From assembly GCA_003233055.1 (NCBI GenBank), contig QIKP01000034.1, forward strand, positions 1 to 37,200: 37,200 nt of DNA, read 5' to 3'. Shown piece by piece: positions 26,401 through 34,503 of this stretch (position 1 is the stretch's first letter; each line of letters opens with the position of its first letter). Made by a program: the position numbers and the translations under genes. The stretch comes from Planctomycetaceae bacterium (lineage in GTDB: Bacteria > Planctomycetota > Planctomycetia > Pirellulales > Lacipirellulaceae). Under the pieces are notes generated by a model. It was given only the letters and a program-made list of their open reading frames with translations, did no database searches and was not told the origin of the DNA.

Positions 26401-27504
26401 GAGAGGGCCGTGATGTCGGCGGCCGACTTCAGCCAGTCGGCGGACGAGTTGATGTACATCGCCCAGTACCTAACGCGGCTCGATCTGAATCGCCGGGCGG
26501 TGCAGCTCTATCAGCAAGTGGTGAAGATCGATCCGATGCGTAGCGATGCGTATGCTTATGGGCTACGTGCCGCGCAGCGAGAGAATAACCTCGACGACCT
26601 CCGATGGGCGACTGTCGGCATCCTTCAGCAAGCCTGGCCGGCGGAGCAGATGATTGTGCAGGAGACGGCTTGGCGGGTCGCCAAGGCGACTATCGAAAAG
26701 TTGGTCCAACAGGGGGACCGAAAGGGAGCCAATGCCCTCCGAGACGAAATCGCACGGGCGATTCAGCGTGACTGCGTGATCCGAATCACCTGGACTGGCG
26801 ACGCCGACCTCGATCTAGCGGTCGAAGAGCCGGGAGGAACTCGCTGTTCGCCGACCGATCCTCGTTCCGCAGGGGGCGGAGTCAACCTGGGCGATGTCTA
26901 TGCCCATGCAACGGATCAGACCGAAGGGGTTTTCAGCGAAACCTACGTCTGTCCGCGCGGGTTTGCCGGTGACTATCGTGCGAAAATCGATTCGGTATGG
27001 GGGAAAGCGGCCGCTGACAAAGTCGTGGTCGATATCTACCTTCACCTCAATGGCGAAGAGGTTCAGCACGAGCGGCAACAGCTTGTTCTAGGGAAAGACG
27101 GAGCGCAAATCCAGTTTCATCTTGATCAAGGGCGTCGGACCGATCCGATCGAGGGCCAGCATCTGACCCAAGCAATCAAACGCCAGAATACGATCAGCCG
27201 AGCCGTGCTCGCCCAGCAGATTGACTCACTCTCGGACCCCCGAATCTCGCCGCTTCGTCCTGATGTCCGTCGTCGGCAGTTATTGGCAGCGGGAGGTGGT
27301 GCGGTCGGTTTTCAACCAGTGATCGTAACCTTGCCGGAAGGTGTCAACTTTTTCGCAACCGGTGTCATCTCGGCCGACCGGCGTTACGTCCGAATTACCT
27401 CCGTTCCCTTCTTCTCGGTCATCGGCGACGTGTCGACTTTTACCTTTGCCGGAGCGAGCCAGGAAGAGGACGACGACGAGGACGACGCGGACGCGGACCC
27501 CTAG
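23428..27504 (+). CDS. Large exported von Willebrand factor A protein with STN-like, Gly-rich, TPR-like and DUF2135-like parts
   Basis: 1358 residues from the ATG at 23428 (GGAG eight bases upstream), which gives a signal peptide (1-25, ending SLANA). Parts in order: VWA domain (~58-225) with intact MIDAS residues DTSAS (65-69), T135 and D163; helical and charged region (~370-720) with a KEKQ/ERK-rich likely coiled coil around 590-640; a short secretin/TonB N-terminus-like domain (~727-826: FGLEFDDAPLEEVVAFL ... VYPVADLVLP); a pure Gly/Gln/Phe linker (~831-875); helical repeats like TPRs (~930-1108); a beta domain resembling DUF2135/YfaP (ITWTGDADLDLAVEEPGG, from ~1118); and an acidic tail EEDDDEDDADADP. 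Likely periplasmic or surface-exposed, with a metal-dependent protein interaction role; the actual role is unknown. It is alone between a gap and the convergent rph. Confidence 0.85.
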   Translation: MIRTQTTSTLLLTAALLVAASLANADETARLETFQAEDGQSYFSLALQLGATTEGGPRDVVLLFDTSASQAGFFRDTAVAALQSCLGALEEGDRVRIVAVDLAARSMNESFAAPGSDDVARAIGAIHREPPLGSTDMGLALVSASKMFDQASPATRAVIYIGDGLSPANLLKAADFDQLVDQLRSRQISVSSFAVGPRTDTGLLAALANQTGGNLFVDAQMTWPDEEAGITTQRAIAENRRRGTEAGESLARWVRADVVWPKETQWPAVLAEAYPTQMLPLRSDRKTIVVGKLTAEGNKANFALHTTTASGEKLAWQVAEAPASSDLSFLPSLIEKVRQNGGLALTTLGTKGLAETGRLLLADLDQLTHVAERAAKMGDRKGASKIVDAVLRQDPGNLRARTVQHLIQSEGPITPIDTPERPAAPAAVATLSPKGSSSDSNDLSLLRTAQVEIIAPPPASLRPATIHGPTSGELIDGLPAARVVADGSYLTEVDRENRVFSEMLEKEVELAISSARDSMRVDPGASAQSLKLMLENVRRAPQLIASVRAQLIDKLQTVLQETARASSVKADIDREIEERKAAARERKLLNDRFTRQREKEKQLMARFNALMDERRYEEAHEVAVIVEEVDPRGVAPVQAALWSHLARNHYMQQITRERRHQSSWETWFQVELSAIPFADDPPIVYPDAEVWENLTARREKYKAVDLAGQDGAEKAISTALSDPLTSFGLEFDDAPLEEVVAFLREEYNIEVQLDKQALDDLGLDVDEPTTVNLQNISLRSALRLMLKQHDLTYVISDEVLLITSEDEALTRLQVKVYPVADLVLPIETPAAGALGGGGGGFGGQGGGGGQGGGGGGGFGGGGGGGGGGFGGGGGGQFSLPEEAQPIIEKATAQTSNAPEAKKKADSKVPSPKAMEIDEEVSPELFWDGYFGSQLRDAADVRQEVRKQMKAGRYDHVSALIQSALRHGQPQAWMYESLGIAMQMEGQDKSEIERAVMSAADFSQSADELMYIAQYLTRLDLNRRAVQLYQQVVKIDPMRSDAYAYGLRAAQRENNLDDLRWATVGILQQAWPAEQMIVQETAWRVAKATIEKLVQQGDRKGANALRDEIARAIQRDCVIRITWTGDADLDLAVEEPGGTRCSPTDPRSAGGGVNLGDVYAHATDQTEGVFSETYVCPRGFAGDYRAKIDSVWGKAAADKVVVDIYLHLNGEEVQHERQQLVLGKDGAQIQFHLDQGRRTDPIEGQHLTQAIKRQNTISRAVLAQQIDSLSDPRISPLRPDVRRRQLLAAGGGAVGFQPVIVTLPEGVNFFATGVISADRRYVRITSVPFFSVIGDVSTFTFAGASQEEDDDEDDADADP

Positions 27505-27542
27505 AGCCCAACAGGAGCGGAGGTGACCTGCCGGAGGTGACG

Positions 27543-28268
27543 CTACGGTGCGTCTCGTTGGAACGCGGAGAGTTCCTTGATTCCCGACGCCGCGCTTGCC
27601 AACAGGTCTTGCAACTGGTCGAGCGAAAAGGTAGCCCCCTCTCCAGTCCCTTGCACCTCGATGAACTGCCCGTCCCCGGTCATCACGACGTTCATGTCGA
27701 CCTGTGCGGCAGCGTCTTCTGTGTAGTCGAGGTCGAGCAGGACTCGCCCTTCCACCAGGCCCGCGCTCACGGCCGCCACGCTGCTCGTGAGTGGCCACCG
27801 GGCTCGTGGGTCCAGGTCGTCGCAAGTCGCCAGGGCATCGCAGAGTGCGACGTACGCACCGGTAATGCTAGCGGTGCGGGTGCCACCATCGGCCTGAAGG
27901 ACGTCGCAATCGACCGTTACGAGTCGCTCACCGAGGATTTTCAAGTCGACGATTGCCCGTAAACTTCTTCCAATGAGACGCTGGATTTCGGTTGTTCGCC
28001 CATCGACTTTCATGCGATCGCGTGGCTTCCTGGGCGAGGTACTTCCGGGCAGCATGTTGTACTCCGCGGTGACCCAGCCCTTTCCTTTGCCAGCGAGCCA
28101 CTTGGGAATGTCGTCGGAGAGACTTGCGGTACAGAGCACCGTGGTCCCCCCCGCTTTGACCAGTACGCTGCCAGCGGCGTTCGCCGTGAATCCCCTTTCG
28201 AGGGAAAAAGGGCGAAGTTGGTCGGCTGATCGGCCATCGTGTCGTTGGGAATCGTGTCGTTGGGACAT
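27543..28268 (-). CDS. rph: Ribonuclease PH
   Basis: 241 residues from the ATG at 28268. Phosphorolytic 3'-to-5' exoribonuclease that trims tRNA precursors. Family landmarks: RPFSLERGFTANAAGSVL, TTVLCTASL, GKGKGWVTAEYNMLPGST, a conserved RTTEIQRLIGRSLRAIVD helix, TVDCDVLQADGGTRTASI (phosphate and catalytic Asp region) and DMNVVMTGDGQFIEVQGTGE. The length matches the family (~240). The start codon region holds an exact in-frame duplication of five codons (SQRHD twice). It is the last gene of the probable argB-argD-argF-rph unit, 58 bases after argF, and ends 38 bases from the convergent VWA gene. Confidence 0.95.
   Translation of the reverse strand: MSQRHDSQRHDGRSADQLRPFSLERGFTANAAGSVLVKAGGTTVLCTASLSDDIPKWLAGKGKGWVTAEYNMLPGSTSPRKPRDRMKVDGRTTEIQRLIGRSLRAIVDLKILGERLVTVDCDVLQADGGTRTASITGAYVALCDALATCDDLDPRARWPLTSSVAAVSAGLVEGRVLLDLDYTEDAAAQVDMNVVMTGDGQFIEVQGTGEGATFSLDQLQDLLASAASGIKELSAFQRDAP
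28236..28265. repeat. 15-bp tandem duplication at the rph start
   Basis: ATCGTGTCGTTGGGA occurs twice head to tail (28236-28250 and 28251-28265), adding five codons directly after the rph start codon without a frameshift. Confidence 0.9.
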
Positions 28269-28326
28269 GGAAAAGGTAAGGGGTAGGGGTGAAGGAGGCT
28301 TTCGTTCGAGTCGTTCCGTCCATTGG

Positions 28327-29250
28327 TTACTCCAAACCCTGTCCTCCCAGGAGCCAGACCAAGATTCCTTTTTGCACGTGCATTCGGTTGGCCGCTTGAG
28401 GGACGACGATACTCGAGGGTCCATCGATCACGTCTGCGGATACTTCTTCGCCTCGCTTGGCGGGGAGGCAGTGCATGAAGAGGGCATCGTCTGACGCGGT
28501 GGACATGAGCTTGGTGTTGACTTGGTAGTCGGCAAAGTCGAGCCGCCTTTGCTGCTCTTCCGCCTCTTGCCCCATGCTGGCCCAGACATCGGTATAAACG
28601 GCTGCCGCGCCGGCAACGGCCTCCCGAGGATCATGGGTCTGGAGGAGATCCACCCCCGCCAGATCTTCCTTGAATTTGGCCAGGAATCGTTCGTCTAATT
28701 CGTACCCAGGTGGAGTGGCGATGCTCATCGACATGCCGAGTCGAGCGCAAGCAAGCGCCAAGCTGCAAGCGACGTTGTTCCCATCACCAACCCAAGCAAG
28801 CTTCGCACCGCTGAGCGATCCACGATGTTCCCGCAAAGTGTAGAGATCAGCCAGCGCTTGGCAGGGGTGCGCCTCGTCGGTCAGTCCGTTGACCACCGAC
28901 GCGTTGGAGTAGCGGGCTACCTCTTCCACGGTGGCATGGCTCTTCGCGCGGACGACGATCACGTCGACCATCTCGCTGAGGACTCGAGTGAAGTCGGCAA
29001 TGCTCTCCCGTTTTCCGAAACCGGCATCGTCGCCCAGCAAGATACTTCCTCCCCCGAGGTGTGTCATGCAGGTCTCGAAGCTGACACGGGTTCGTAGGGA
29101 TTGTTTCTCAAACAGCAGGGCCATCGTTCGCCCTGGCAAGAGCGGCTCGCGGAGGCCTTCGGCAAACTTCGCCTTGAGGTCTTCGGTGAGAGCATAAATC
29201 CGCTCGATATCGGCGGCAGTTACATCAGCGAGGGTGATTAGGTGTCTCAT
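28327..29250 (-). CDS. argF: Ornithine carbamoyltransferase
   Basis: 307 residues. It transfers the carbamoyl group from carbamoyl phosphate to ornithine, giving citrulline in arginine synthesis. The carbamoyl-phosphate motif reads SLRTR (51-55) in FEKQSLRTRVSFE instead of the more common STRTR; HPCQ (128-131), a WVGDGNNV dinucleotide-like strand and the ornithine-binding FMHCLPAKRGEEV loop near the C-terminus are present. The length is typical. It lies 78 bases after argD and before rph on the same strand. Confidence 0.96.
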   Translation of the reverse strand: MRHLITLADVTAADIERIYALTEDLKAKFAEGLREPLLPGRTMALLFEKQSLRTRVSFETCMTHLGGGSILLGDDAGFGKRESIADFTRVLSEMVDVIVVRAKSHATVEEVARYSNASVVNGLTDEAHPCQALADLYTLREHRGSLSGAKLAWVGDGNNVACSLALACARLGMSMSIATPPGYELDERFLAKFKEDLAGVDLLQTHDPREAVAGAAAVYTDVWASMGQEAEEQQRRLDFADYQVNTKLMSTASDDALFMHCLPAKRGEEVSADVIDGPSSIVVPQAANRMHVQKGILVWLLGGQGLE

Positions 29251-29328
29251 CTAGGGAACTCGGGGAAAGCTTGGCATGAATCGCTGCATTGAATCGATAG
29301 CTGGCCCGCTACGCGGTCCGTGAATTGC

Positions 29329-30522
29329 TTAGCCAATGCTCCGCAGCACGTCGATAAGTATCTCGCATCCTTCTTGCAGTTCCTTATTGGTGAGCGTCAT
29401 CGCAGGGAGTAGCCGGACCACATTGCCTTGCGTGCAGTTCACCAGCAGCCCTTTTTCCATGCAGGCTGTAACCACTGGCGCGCCATCGACCACCAATTCC
29501 AGCCCGATCATCAGTCCCGCGACCCGCAGCTCTTTGACGAGGTCGAGTTCGTTCGCCAGCGGACCGAGCTTCTTGCGGAATGTCTCGCCCAGGTCCTTTG
29601 CCCGTTGGAGCAGTCCTTGCTTTTCGATCATCTCGATCGTCGCAATGCCGGCGCGTGCTGCGATCGGGTTCCCACCAAACGTGGCGGCGTGCATGCCAGG
29701 GCGGAGGCTGGGGGCAATCTCACTCGTCGTCAGCAGGGCGCCACCTGCGATGCCACCGCACAAGCTCTTCGCCAGCGTCATCACATCAGGCGTGACACCG
29801 AGATTTTGGTAGGCAAACCATTCACCCGTTCTTCCGCAGCCGGTTTGAACTTCGTCGAAGACGAGAAGCAGTTCGTGCTGGTCGGCCAGATCACGGAGTC
29901 CCTGCAGAAAACCTTCCGGCGGCAAACGGATGCCTCCTTCTCCCTGAATAGGCTCGACTAAAATGCCTGCCGTCTCTTCATCGATCAATTCTCGGACCGC
30001 ATCGAGATCACCAAACGGGGCGTAGAGAAAACCAGGGAGCATGGGGCCCAGGCCTTCGTGGTACTTTGGCTGAGCCGTGGCGGAGACGGCGCCGAACGTC
30101 CGGCCATGGAACCCACCTTGGAAGGTGATGATCTTGTAGCGTTTTTTTGGTGCGTGAAGGCGGACGAGCTTGATGGCCGCCTCGTTGGCCTCGGCTCCTG
30201 AGTTGCAGAAGAAGGCTTGCCCACCGAAACTCCTTTCGGAGAGCAATTTGGCCCACTGGCCTTGCGACTCGAAGTGCCAGGTGTTGGGGACATGGATCAG
30301 TTGGGCAACCTGCTCTTGCACGGCTTCGACGACCGGCGGCGGACAATGCCCCAGCAGGTTGCAGCCCCAGCCGGGGAAGAAGTCGAGGTACCGGCGGCCT
30401 TGGTCATCCCAGACCTGCGAACCTTCGCCCCGCTCGATCGATACCGGAAACCGGCCATAGTTGGGGACCACGTACCGGGAGAAAAGTTCCTCCGTGGCGG
30501 GCGACATCGTGCTGGTTGTCAC
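29329..30522 (-). CDS. argD: Acetylornithine aminotransferase
   Basis: 397 residues from the GTG at 30522; an ATG five codons later (30507) is an equally possible start. Class III PLP-dependent transaminase converting N-acetylglutamate 5-semialdehyde to N-acetylornithine. Visible: [13 protein letters not shown] (107-119), [10 protein letters not shown] (136-145), the [12 protein letters not shown] motif (222-233) that contacts the cofactor ring, and the Schiff-base lysine K252 in [10 protein letters not shown]. The position in an arg cluster supports ArgD over related omega-amino transaminases. It is 48 bases downstream of argB. Confidence 0.95.
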   Translation of the reverse strand: MTTSTMSPATEELFSRYVVPNYGRFPVSIERGEGSQVWDDQGRRYLDFFPGWGCNLLGHCPPPVVEAVQEQVAQLIHVPNTWHFESQGQWAKLLSERSFGGQAFFCNSGAEANEAAIKLVRLHAPKKRYKIITFQGGFHGRTFGAVSATAQPKYHEGLGPMLPGFLYAPFGDLDAVRELIDEETAGILVEPIQGEGGIRLPPEGFLQGLRDLADQHELLLVFDEVQTGCGRTGEWFAYQNLGVTPDVMTLAKSLCGGIAGGALLTTSEIAPSLRPGMHAATFGGNPIAARAGIATIEMIEKQGLLQRAKDLGETFRKKLGPLANELDLVKELRVAGLMIGLELVVDGAPVVTACMEKGLLVNCTQGNVVRLLPAMTLTNKELQEGCEILIDVLRSIG

Positions 30523-30570
30523 GTTAAGGGGTTCCCTTTTTTCTAACCGCGGGTGGACGCTAAAAAGACG

Positions 30571-31473
30571 CTAATGAAGCGGCACAGGTTCGTTCACAAT
30601 TTCCGTGCCGACGCCTCGGTTGGTGAAGATTTCTAAAAGGAGTGAGTGGCGGACGCGCCCATCGATGATGTGGATTTTTTGGACACCTTTGTCGAGCGTT
30701 TCCAGGCAGGCCTCGACCTTGGGGATCATCCCTGACTCGATCACCCCTTGCTGGATTAATTCGCGGGCGGTGGTGGCGGTGAGGGTGTGGATGAGCGACT
30801 CCGGGTCGTCTTTGTCCTGGCGGACCCCATTCACATCGCTTAAAAAAACGAGTTTCGTGGCTCCGATCGCCTGGGCAACCGCCATCGCGGCGGTATCCGC
30901 ATTGACGTTGAGGAGCTGCCCCTCCGCTGTCTCACAAACCGAAGGGATGATTGGCACCTGGCCGGCATAGCAGAGGTTGTCGAGCATGTCGCGGTCCACG
31001 CGAGTGACATGGCCAACGAACCCCAGGTCGACCTCTTCTCCCTGCTCGCCCAGGATCTTTAGCGGCTGGCCAAACAGAACGTTGTTGTTCGTCTCCCCTG
31101 TCGGATTGAGCGGCATCGCACGACCGCCAAATTTCTCGATGCGCCCGGCGATCCTCTCGTTGATCTCCCCCGCCAGCACGCGACGGACGATGTCGAGCGC
31201 CCTCGCGTCGGTATAGCGCCGGCCTTGGATAAAACGTGGCGTGAGATTCTCTTCGGCCATCGCCCGGGAAATCGCCGCCCCGCCGCCATGCACCACCACC
31301 GGCCTCATGCCAACGGTTTCCATAAAGACGATGTCGGTCAGCAGGTGCCCCAATGCCTCGGGGTCTTCCATCGCGCTGCCGCCGAGCTTGATAACGGTGA
31401 CGCTATCCCGAAACCGACGGATCCAGCCCATCGCCTCAATCAACACATCGGCTTTTTCGATCGCTTCTCGCAC
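30571..31473 (-). CDS. argB: Acetylglutamate kinase
   Basis: 300 residues from the GTG at 31473, preceded by GAGG; a longer frame upstream (to 31584) encodes unrelated low-complexity sequence. It phosphorylates N-acetylglutamate in arginine synthesis. Motifs: VIKLGGSAM phosphate loop, [23 protein letters not shown], and [11 protein letters not shown]. An extra N-terminal helix ([21 protein letters not shown], first 19-21 residues) precedes the first strand; such a helix is known from the hexameric, arginine-inhibited enzymes, so feedback control by arginine is likely. It is the first gene of argB-argD-argF-rph and divergent from the GlmU-like gene (261-base gap). Confidence 0.95.
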   Translation of the reverse strand: MREAIEKADVLIEAMGWIRRFRDSVTVIKLGGSAMEDPEALGHLLTDIVFMETVGMRPVVVHGGGAAISRAMAEENLTPRFIQGRRYTDARALDIVRRVLAGEINERIAGRIEKFGGRAMPLNPTGETNNNVLFGQPLKILGEQGEEVDLGFVGHVTRVDRDMLDNLCYAGQVPIIPSVCETAEGQLLNVNADTAAMAVAQAIGATKLVFLSDVNGVRQDKDDPESLIHTLTATTARELIQQGVIESGMIPKVEACLETLDKGVQKIHIIDGRVRHSLLLEIFTNRGVGTEIVNEPVPLH

Positions 31474-31567
31474 GTTGAAAGGTCCTCGAGCGAAGGGGCT
31501 GGGGGGCAGGGAGGCGAATCTCGCAGTATATGGCAGCCCATCACCTTGGTCCAGATCGCGACCAACC

Positions 31568-31613
31568 AGGAGCCCTCCGACCAAGCTTGGCCGGGGCTCC
31601 TTTGCGGTTTTTT
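31568..31613 (+). terminator. Plus-strand intrinsic terminator inside the argB/glmU divergent gap
   Basis: Perfect outer stem AGGAGCCC (31568-31575) / GGGCTCCT (31594-31601), with inner palindromic CCAAGCTTGG, followed six bases later by TTTTTT (31608-31613). No annotated plus-strand gene lies just upstream, so it would end a leader or a small RNA, or attenuate the downstream uridylyltransferase transcript. Confidence 0.55.
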
Positions 31614-31734
31614 CGTCCAGTCGGTTAGGCTGGCGGATCGGTGCGTTAGCCCACTGTTAAGTCGCGAGAAAACTTGCCAAGATGGCGGTGCTGCCATCCT
31701 TCAGTGACTCTCCTGGAACTCGGACAAACTCGTT

Positions 31735-32496
31735 ATGGAACCAACCCTTGCTGTGGTCCTTGCCGCCGGCAAAGGGACCCGTATGGAGAGCGACCTGCCG
31801 AAGGTCTTGGTGCCTGTTTGCGGCCGACCGATGATTCGCTACGTCGTCGACGCTCTTCGTGAGGCGGGCATTGAGAAGATCGTGGTCGTCGTGGGCTACC
31901 AAGCCGAGCTCGTTCGGAAGGAACTGGCGGAAGTGCCAGGCATCGATTTCGCGGACCAGACCGAGCAACTCGGCACGGGCCATGCCGTGATGATGTGCCG
32001 CGAGCAACTTGCGAGGCACGCGAAGGACCATCCCGAGGGCCCGGTGCTCATTGTGACCGGCGACTCGCCCATGTTACAGACCCGTTCGATCGAGGCTTTG
32101 CTTGGCGATTTCCAGCATTCTTCTCCGAGCTGCCTGCTCGGCACCGCCCATCACGACAACCCCCATGGGCTGGGGCGAATCGTACGCTCGCCCGGCGGGC
32201 AGTTCGTCGCGATTGTCGAGGAAAAGGACGCCACCTTGGAGCAGAAAGAAATCGATGAGGTGAACATGAGCACCTACCTCTTCAAGGCGGCCGATCTCGT
32301 TGGGGTGCTCGATCAGCTTTCCAGTGACAATGCACAAGGCGAATACTACATTACCGATGCCCCTGGCATCCTTCGGGAGGCAGGTCGTGAGGTCCGGGCG
32401 CTCGACGTGCTGCAGCCCTGCGAGTCCCTGAGCATCAATAACCTGGCCGATTTGGCGATCGTTGAACGAGAAATGGTCCGACTGCGGACCTTATGA
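31735..32496 (+). CDS. glmU: UDP-N-acetylglucosamine pyrophosphorylase, GlmU N-terminal domain only
   Basis: 253 residues. Nucleotidyltransferase signature VVLAAGKGTRMESDLPKVL at 7-25, then EQLGTGHAVM, VTGDSPML (metal/UTP site) and NMSTYLF, as in the uridylyltransferase half of GlmU. The left-handed beta-helix acetyltransferase domain that normally follows (total ~450 residues) is absent; the protein ends about 20 residues after the linker. It would make UDP-GlcNAc for cell-wall or LPS-type polymers from GlcNAc-1-P, with acetylation done by another protein. Specificity could also be another sugar-1-P. Placing this gene directly before prs is a common bacterial arrangement and supports the GlmU assignment. 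Confidence 0.85.
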   Translation: MEPTLAVVLAAGKGTRMESDLPKVLVPVCGRPMIRYVVDALREAGIEKIVVVVGYQAELVRKELAEVPGIDFADQTEQLGTGHAVMMCREQLARHAKDHPEGPVLIVTGDSPMLQTRSIEALLGDFQHSSPSCLLGTAHHDNPHGLGRIVRSPGGQFVAIVEEKDATLEQKEIDEVNMSTYLFKAADLVGVLDQLSSDNAQGEYYITDAPGILREAGREVRALDVLQPCESLSINNLADLAIVEREMVRLRTL

Positions 32497-32610
32497 AATC
32501 GCCACGGCCCCCGCCCACCGGCTGTTGGCAGTCGAGTTTATTCCGATAGGTTTCCATCCTTCCAAAACGCGCCCGAAAAAGTGGCACGGCGAGACAAATA
32601 AGTAACAAAC

Positions 32611-33561
32611 ATGCAAGACCTAACCCTCTTTAGCGGCACAGCCAATCCCGAGCTTAGTGGGCAGATCGCTGGTTATTTGGGAGTGCCGCTTGGCAATATC
32701 TCTCTCGCTCCGTTTCCGGATGGCGAGATTTCCTGCAAGATCGAGGAAGATGTCCGGGGCCGGCATGTCTTTCTCCTTCAGCCGACTTGCCCGCCGGTGA
32801 ACGACAACCTGATGCAACTGCTCGTGATGATCGACAGCTGCCGCCGAGCCAGTGCCGAACGGATCACGGCGGTCATCCCCTACTTTGGCTACGCCCGGCA
32901 AGACCGCAAAGACGAAGGTCGTGTGCCGATCACCGCCAAGCTGGTTGCCAACTTGATTACCCGAGCTGGAGCCGATCGGGTCCTGACGATGGACTTGCAC
33001 GCCGCGCAAATTCAAGGTTTCTTCGACGTGCCGGTCGATCATCTCTATGCCGCACCGGTGCTCAACGAACACTTTAAGAAACTCGCGATCGCTCCCGAGG
33101 ACTTGGTGATCGTGAGCCCTGACGAAGGGAGCATCAAGCGGGCTCTCGGCCACGCGAAGCGGCTGGGAGGCGAGGTGGCGATCATCGACAAACGCCGCAC
33201 CAGCGCCGAGACGACCGTGCAGGCCAATCTGCTGGGGGGCTCGGTCGAGGGGAAGGTCGCGATCATGTTTGACGATATGATATCGACCGCCGGATCGATT
33301 TGTGGGGCGGCAAAGGTCCTTCGCGATTTTGGTGCGAGGGAAATCCATGTCGGCACCAGCCATGCCGTGTTCTGCGGCCCGGCTCTCGACCGACTGGAGC
33401 AAGCCGGCTTGGAAAGCCTCGTTTGCACCAATTCGATCCCGCTCGCGGCCGAATATTTCGACCGAATTCCGCAACTTGTTCCTCTTTCGGTCCACCAACT
33501 CTTGGGGGAGGCGATCAAGCGGATTCACAAAAATGAGTCGGTTAGCAAGCTTTTTAGTTGA
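32611..33561 (+). CDS. prs: Ribose-phosphate pyrophosphokinase
   Basis: 316 residues, typical length. It makes PRPP from ribose 5-phosphate and ATP for nucleotide, His and Trp synthesis. Visible: DLTLFSGTANPELS at the N-terminus, FPDGEISCKIEEDVRG, the flexible-loop YFGYARQDRKDEGR, the class I signature VLTMDLHAAQIQGFFDVPVD and the PRPP loop IMFDDMISTAGSI. The leader before the ATG is A-rich (AAATAAGTAACAAAC) without a Shine-Dalgarno sequence. It follows the GlmU-like gene by 114 bases. Confidence 0.97.
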   Translation: MQDLTLFSGTANPELSGQIAGYLGVPLGNISLAPFPDGEISCKIEEDVRGRHVFLLQPTCPPVNDNLMQLLVMIDSCRRASAERITAVIPYFGYARQDRKDEGRVPITAKLVANLITRAGADRVLTMDLHAAQIQGFFDVPVDHLYAAPVLNEHFKKLAIAPEDLVIVSPDEGSIKRALGHAKRLGGEVAIIDKRRTSAETTVQANLLGGSVEGKVAIMFDDMISTAGSICGAAKVLRDFGAREIHVGTSHAVFCGPALDRLEQAGLESLVCTNSIPLAAEYFDRIPQLVPLSVHQLLGEAIKRIHKNESVSKLFS

Positions 33562-33806
33562 CCTGGCCGCCCCGACTTTCGCTGCGATTGCGGCGAGCCG
33601 AGCCACCCCAAGCGGGGGTCCCCCCCCCACCTGCCGTTGTCTCTTTCCTATATTCTCGCAAAACACCGAAAAAACCTCCTCCGCCCCGCTTGAATTCTGG
33701 CCAAGAACTGGCAGAATGGGGGATTCCCCCGACGGTACCCTGCGAGCCCCTGACGGCAGATTCCCTGCCGGGGCGCGTTGCACGAATCATAGCAAGAGCG
33801 AAATCC

Positions 33807-34454
33807 ATGGCTGAAGCGATCAATGTCCAGAAGCGAACCGATGTGGGCACCCGAGCGAGCAATCGTTTGCGGAACGAAGGCCGGCTCCCGGCGGTTCTTT
33901 ACGGGCATAATGAACCCTCGGTGAGTTTGTCGATTTCTTATGACGACTTGAATGCCACGCTTCGTCATGGGGCGAAGGTGGTTGAAATGAGTGGCGATGA
34001 AAGCGGGCAAGCCTTGCTCCAGGCCATGCAATGGGACACTTTTGGTCGCTACGTTCTCCACGCCGACCTGCTGCGGGTTTCGGCTGGCGATCGGGTGCAT
34101 GTCGAGATTGAGGTGATCGCCAAAGGAGAGTCTCCTGGCGAAAAAGATGGGGGTGTCCTTTCCTGGTCCAATCATTCGGTCGAGATCGAGGTTCCCCCGG
34201 CAGATATTCCTGAGCGACTCACCGTCGATATCTCGGCGCTCCAGATTGGCGAAACGATCACCGTCTCCAACATTCTCGACCTCCCCAAAGAGGCGAAATT
34301 TCTCACCGCTCCAGAGCAGGTGCTACTGAATTGTGTGGCACCTAGATTGGGAGAAGAAGAAACAGCAGGAGAACTGGGTGCCGCTGAGCCGGAAGTGATC
34401 GGTGGCAAGCCGGGCGAAGAAAGTGGCGAATCGAGCGGTGAAGACAAGAAATAA
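33807..34454 (+). CDS. rplY: Ribosomal protein bL25, CTC-type long form
   Basis: 215 residues from the ATG at 33807 (MAEAINVQKRTDVGTRASN). It binds 5S rRNA. The N-terminal L25 domain has RLRNEGRLPAVLYGHNE (41 of the first 50 residues align with the family pattern by eye) and the second beta domain (~95-185) marks the longer CTC/TL5 form. The acidic, Gly-rich tail GEESGESSGEDKK is probably disordered. The frame is open back to 33558, but the upstream part is Pro/Arg-rich and overlaps C-rich non-coding sequence. It starts a plus-strand run rplY-pth-rpsF-ssb-rplI-dnaB with short gaps. Confidence 0.93.
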   Translation: MAEAINVQKRTDVGTRASNRLRNEGRLPAVLYGHNEPSVSLSISYDDLNATLRHGAKVVEMSGDESGQALLQAMQWDTFGRYVLHADLLRVSAGDRVHVEIEVIAKGESPGEKDGGVLSWSNHSVEIEVPPADIPERLTVDISALQIGETITVSNILDLPKEAKFLTAPEQVLLNCVAPRLGEEETAGELGAAEPEVIGGKPGEESGESSGEDKK

Positions 34455-34503
34455 TCGTCTGTTCGAGCGTTTGGCTGGACGGTAGGATCAGCAAGTTAGA
34501 TAC

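Noticed and set aside
32620-33783. A 387-codon frame antisense to prs
   Set aside because: It is an antisense shadow of a fully convincing prs gene, caused by high GC at third codon positions.
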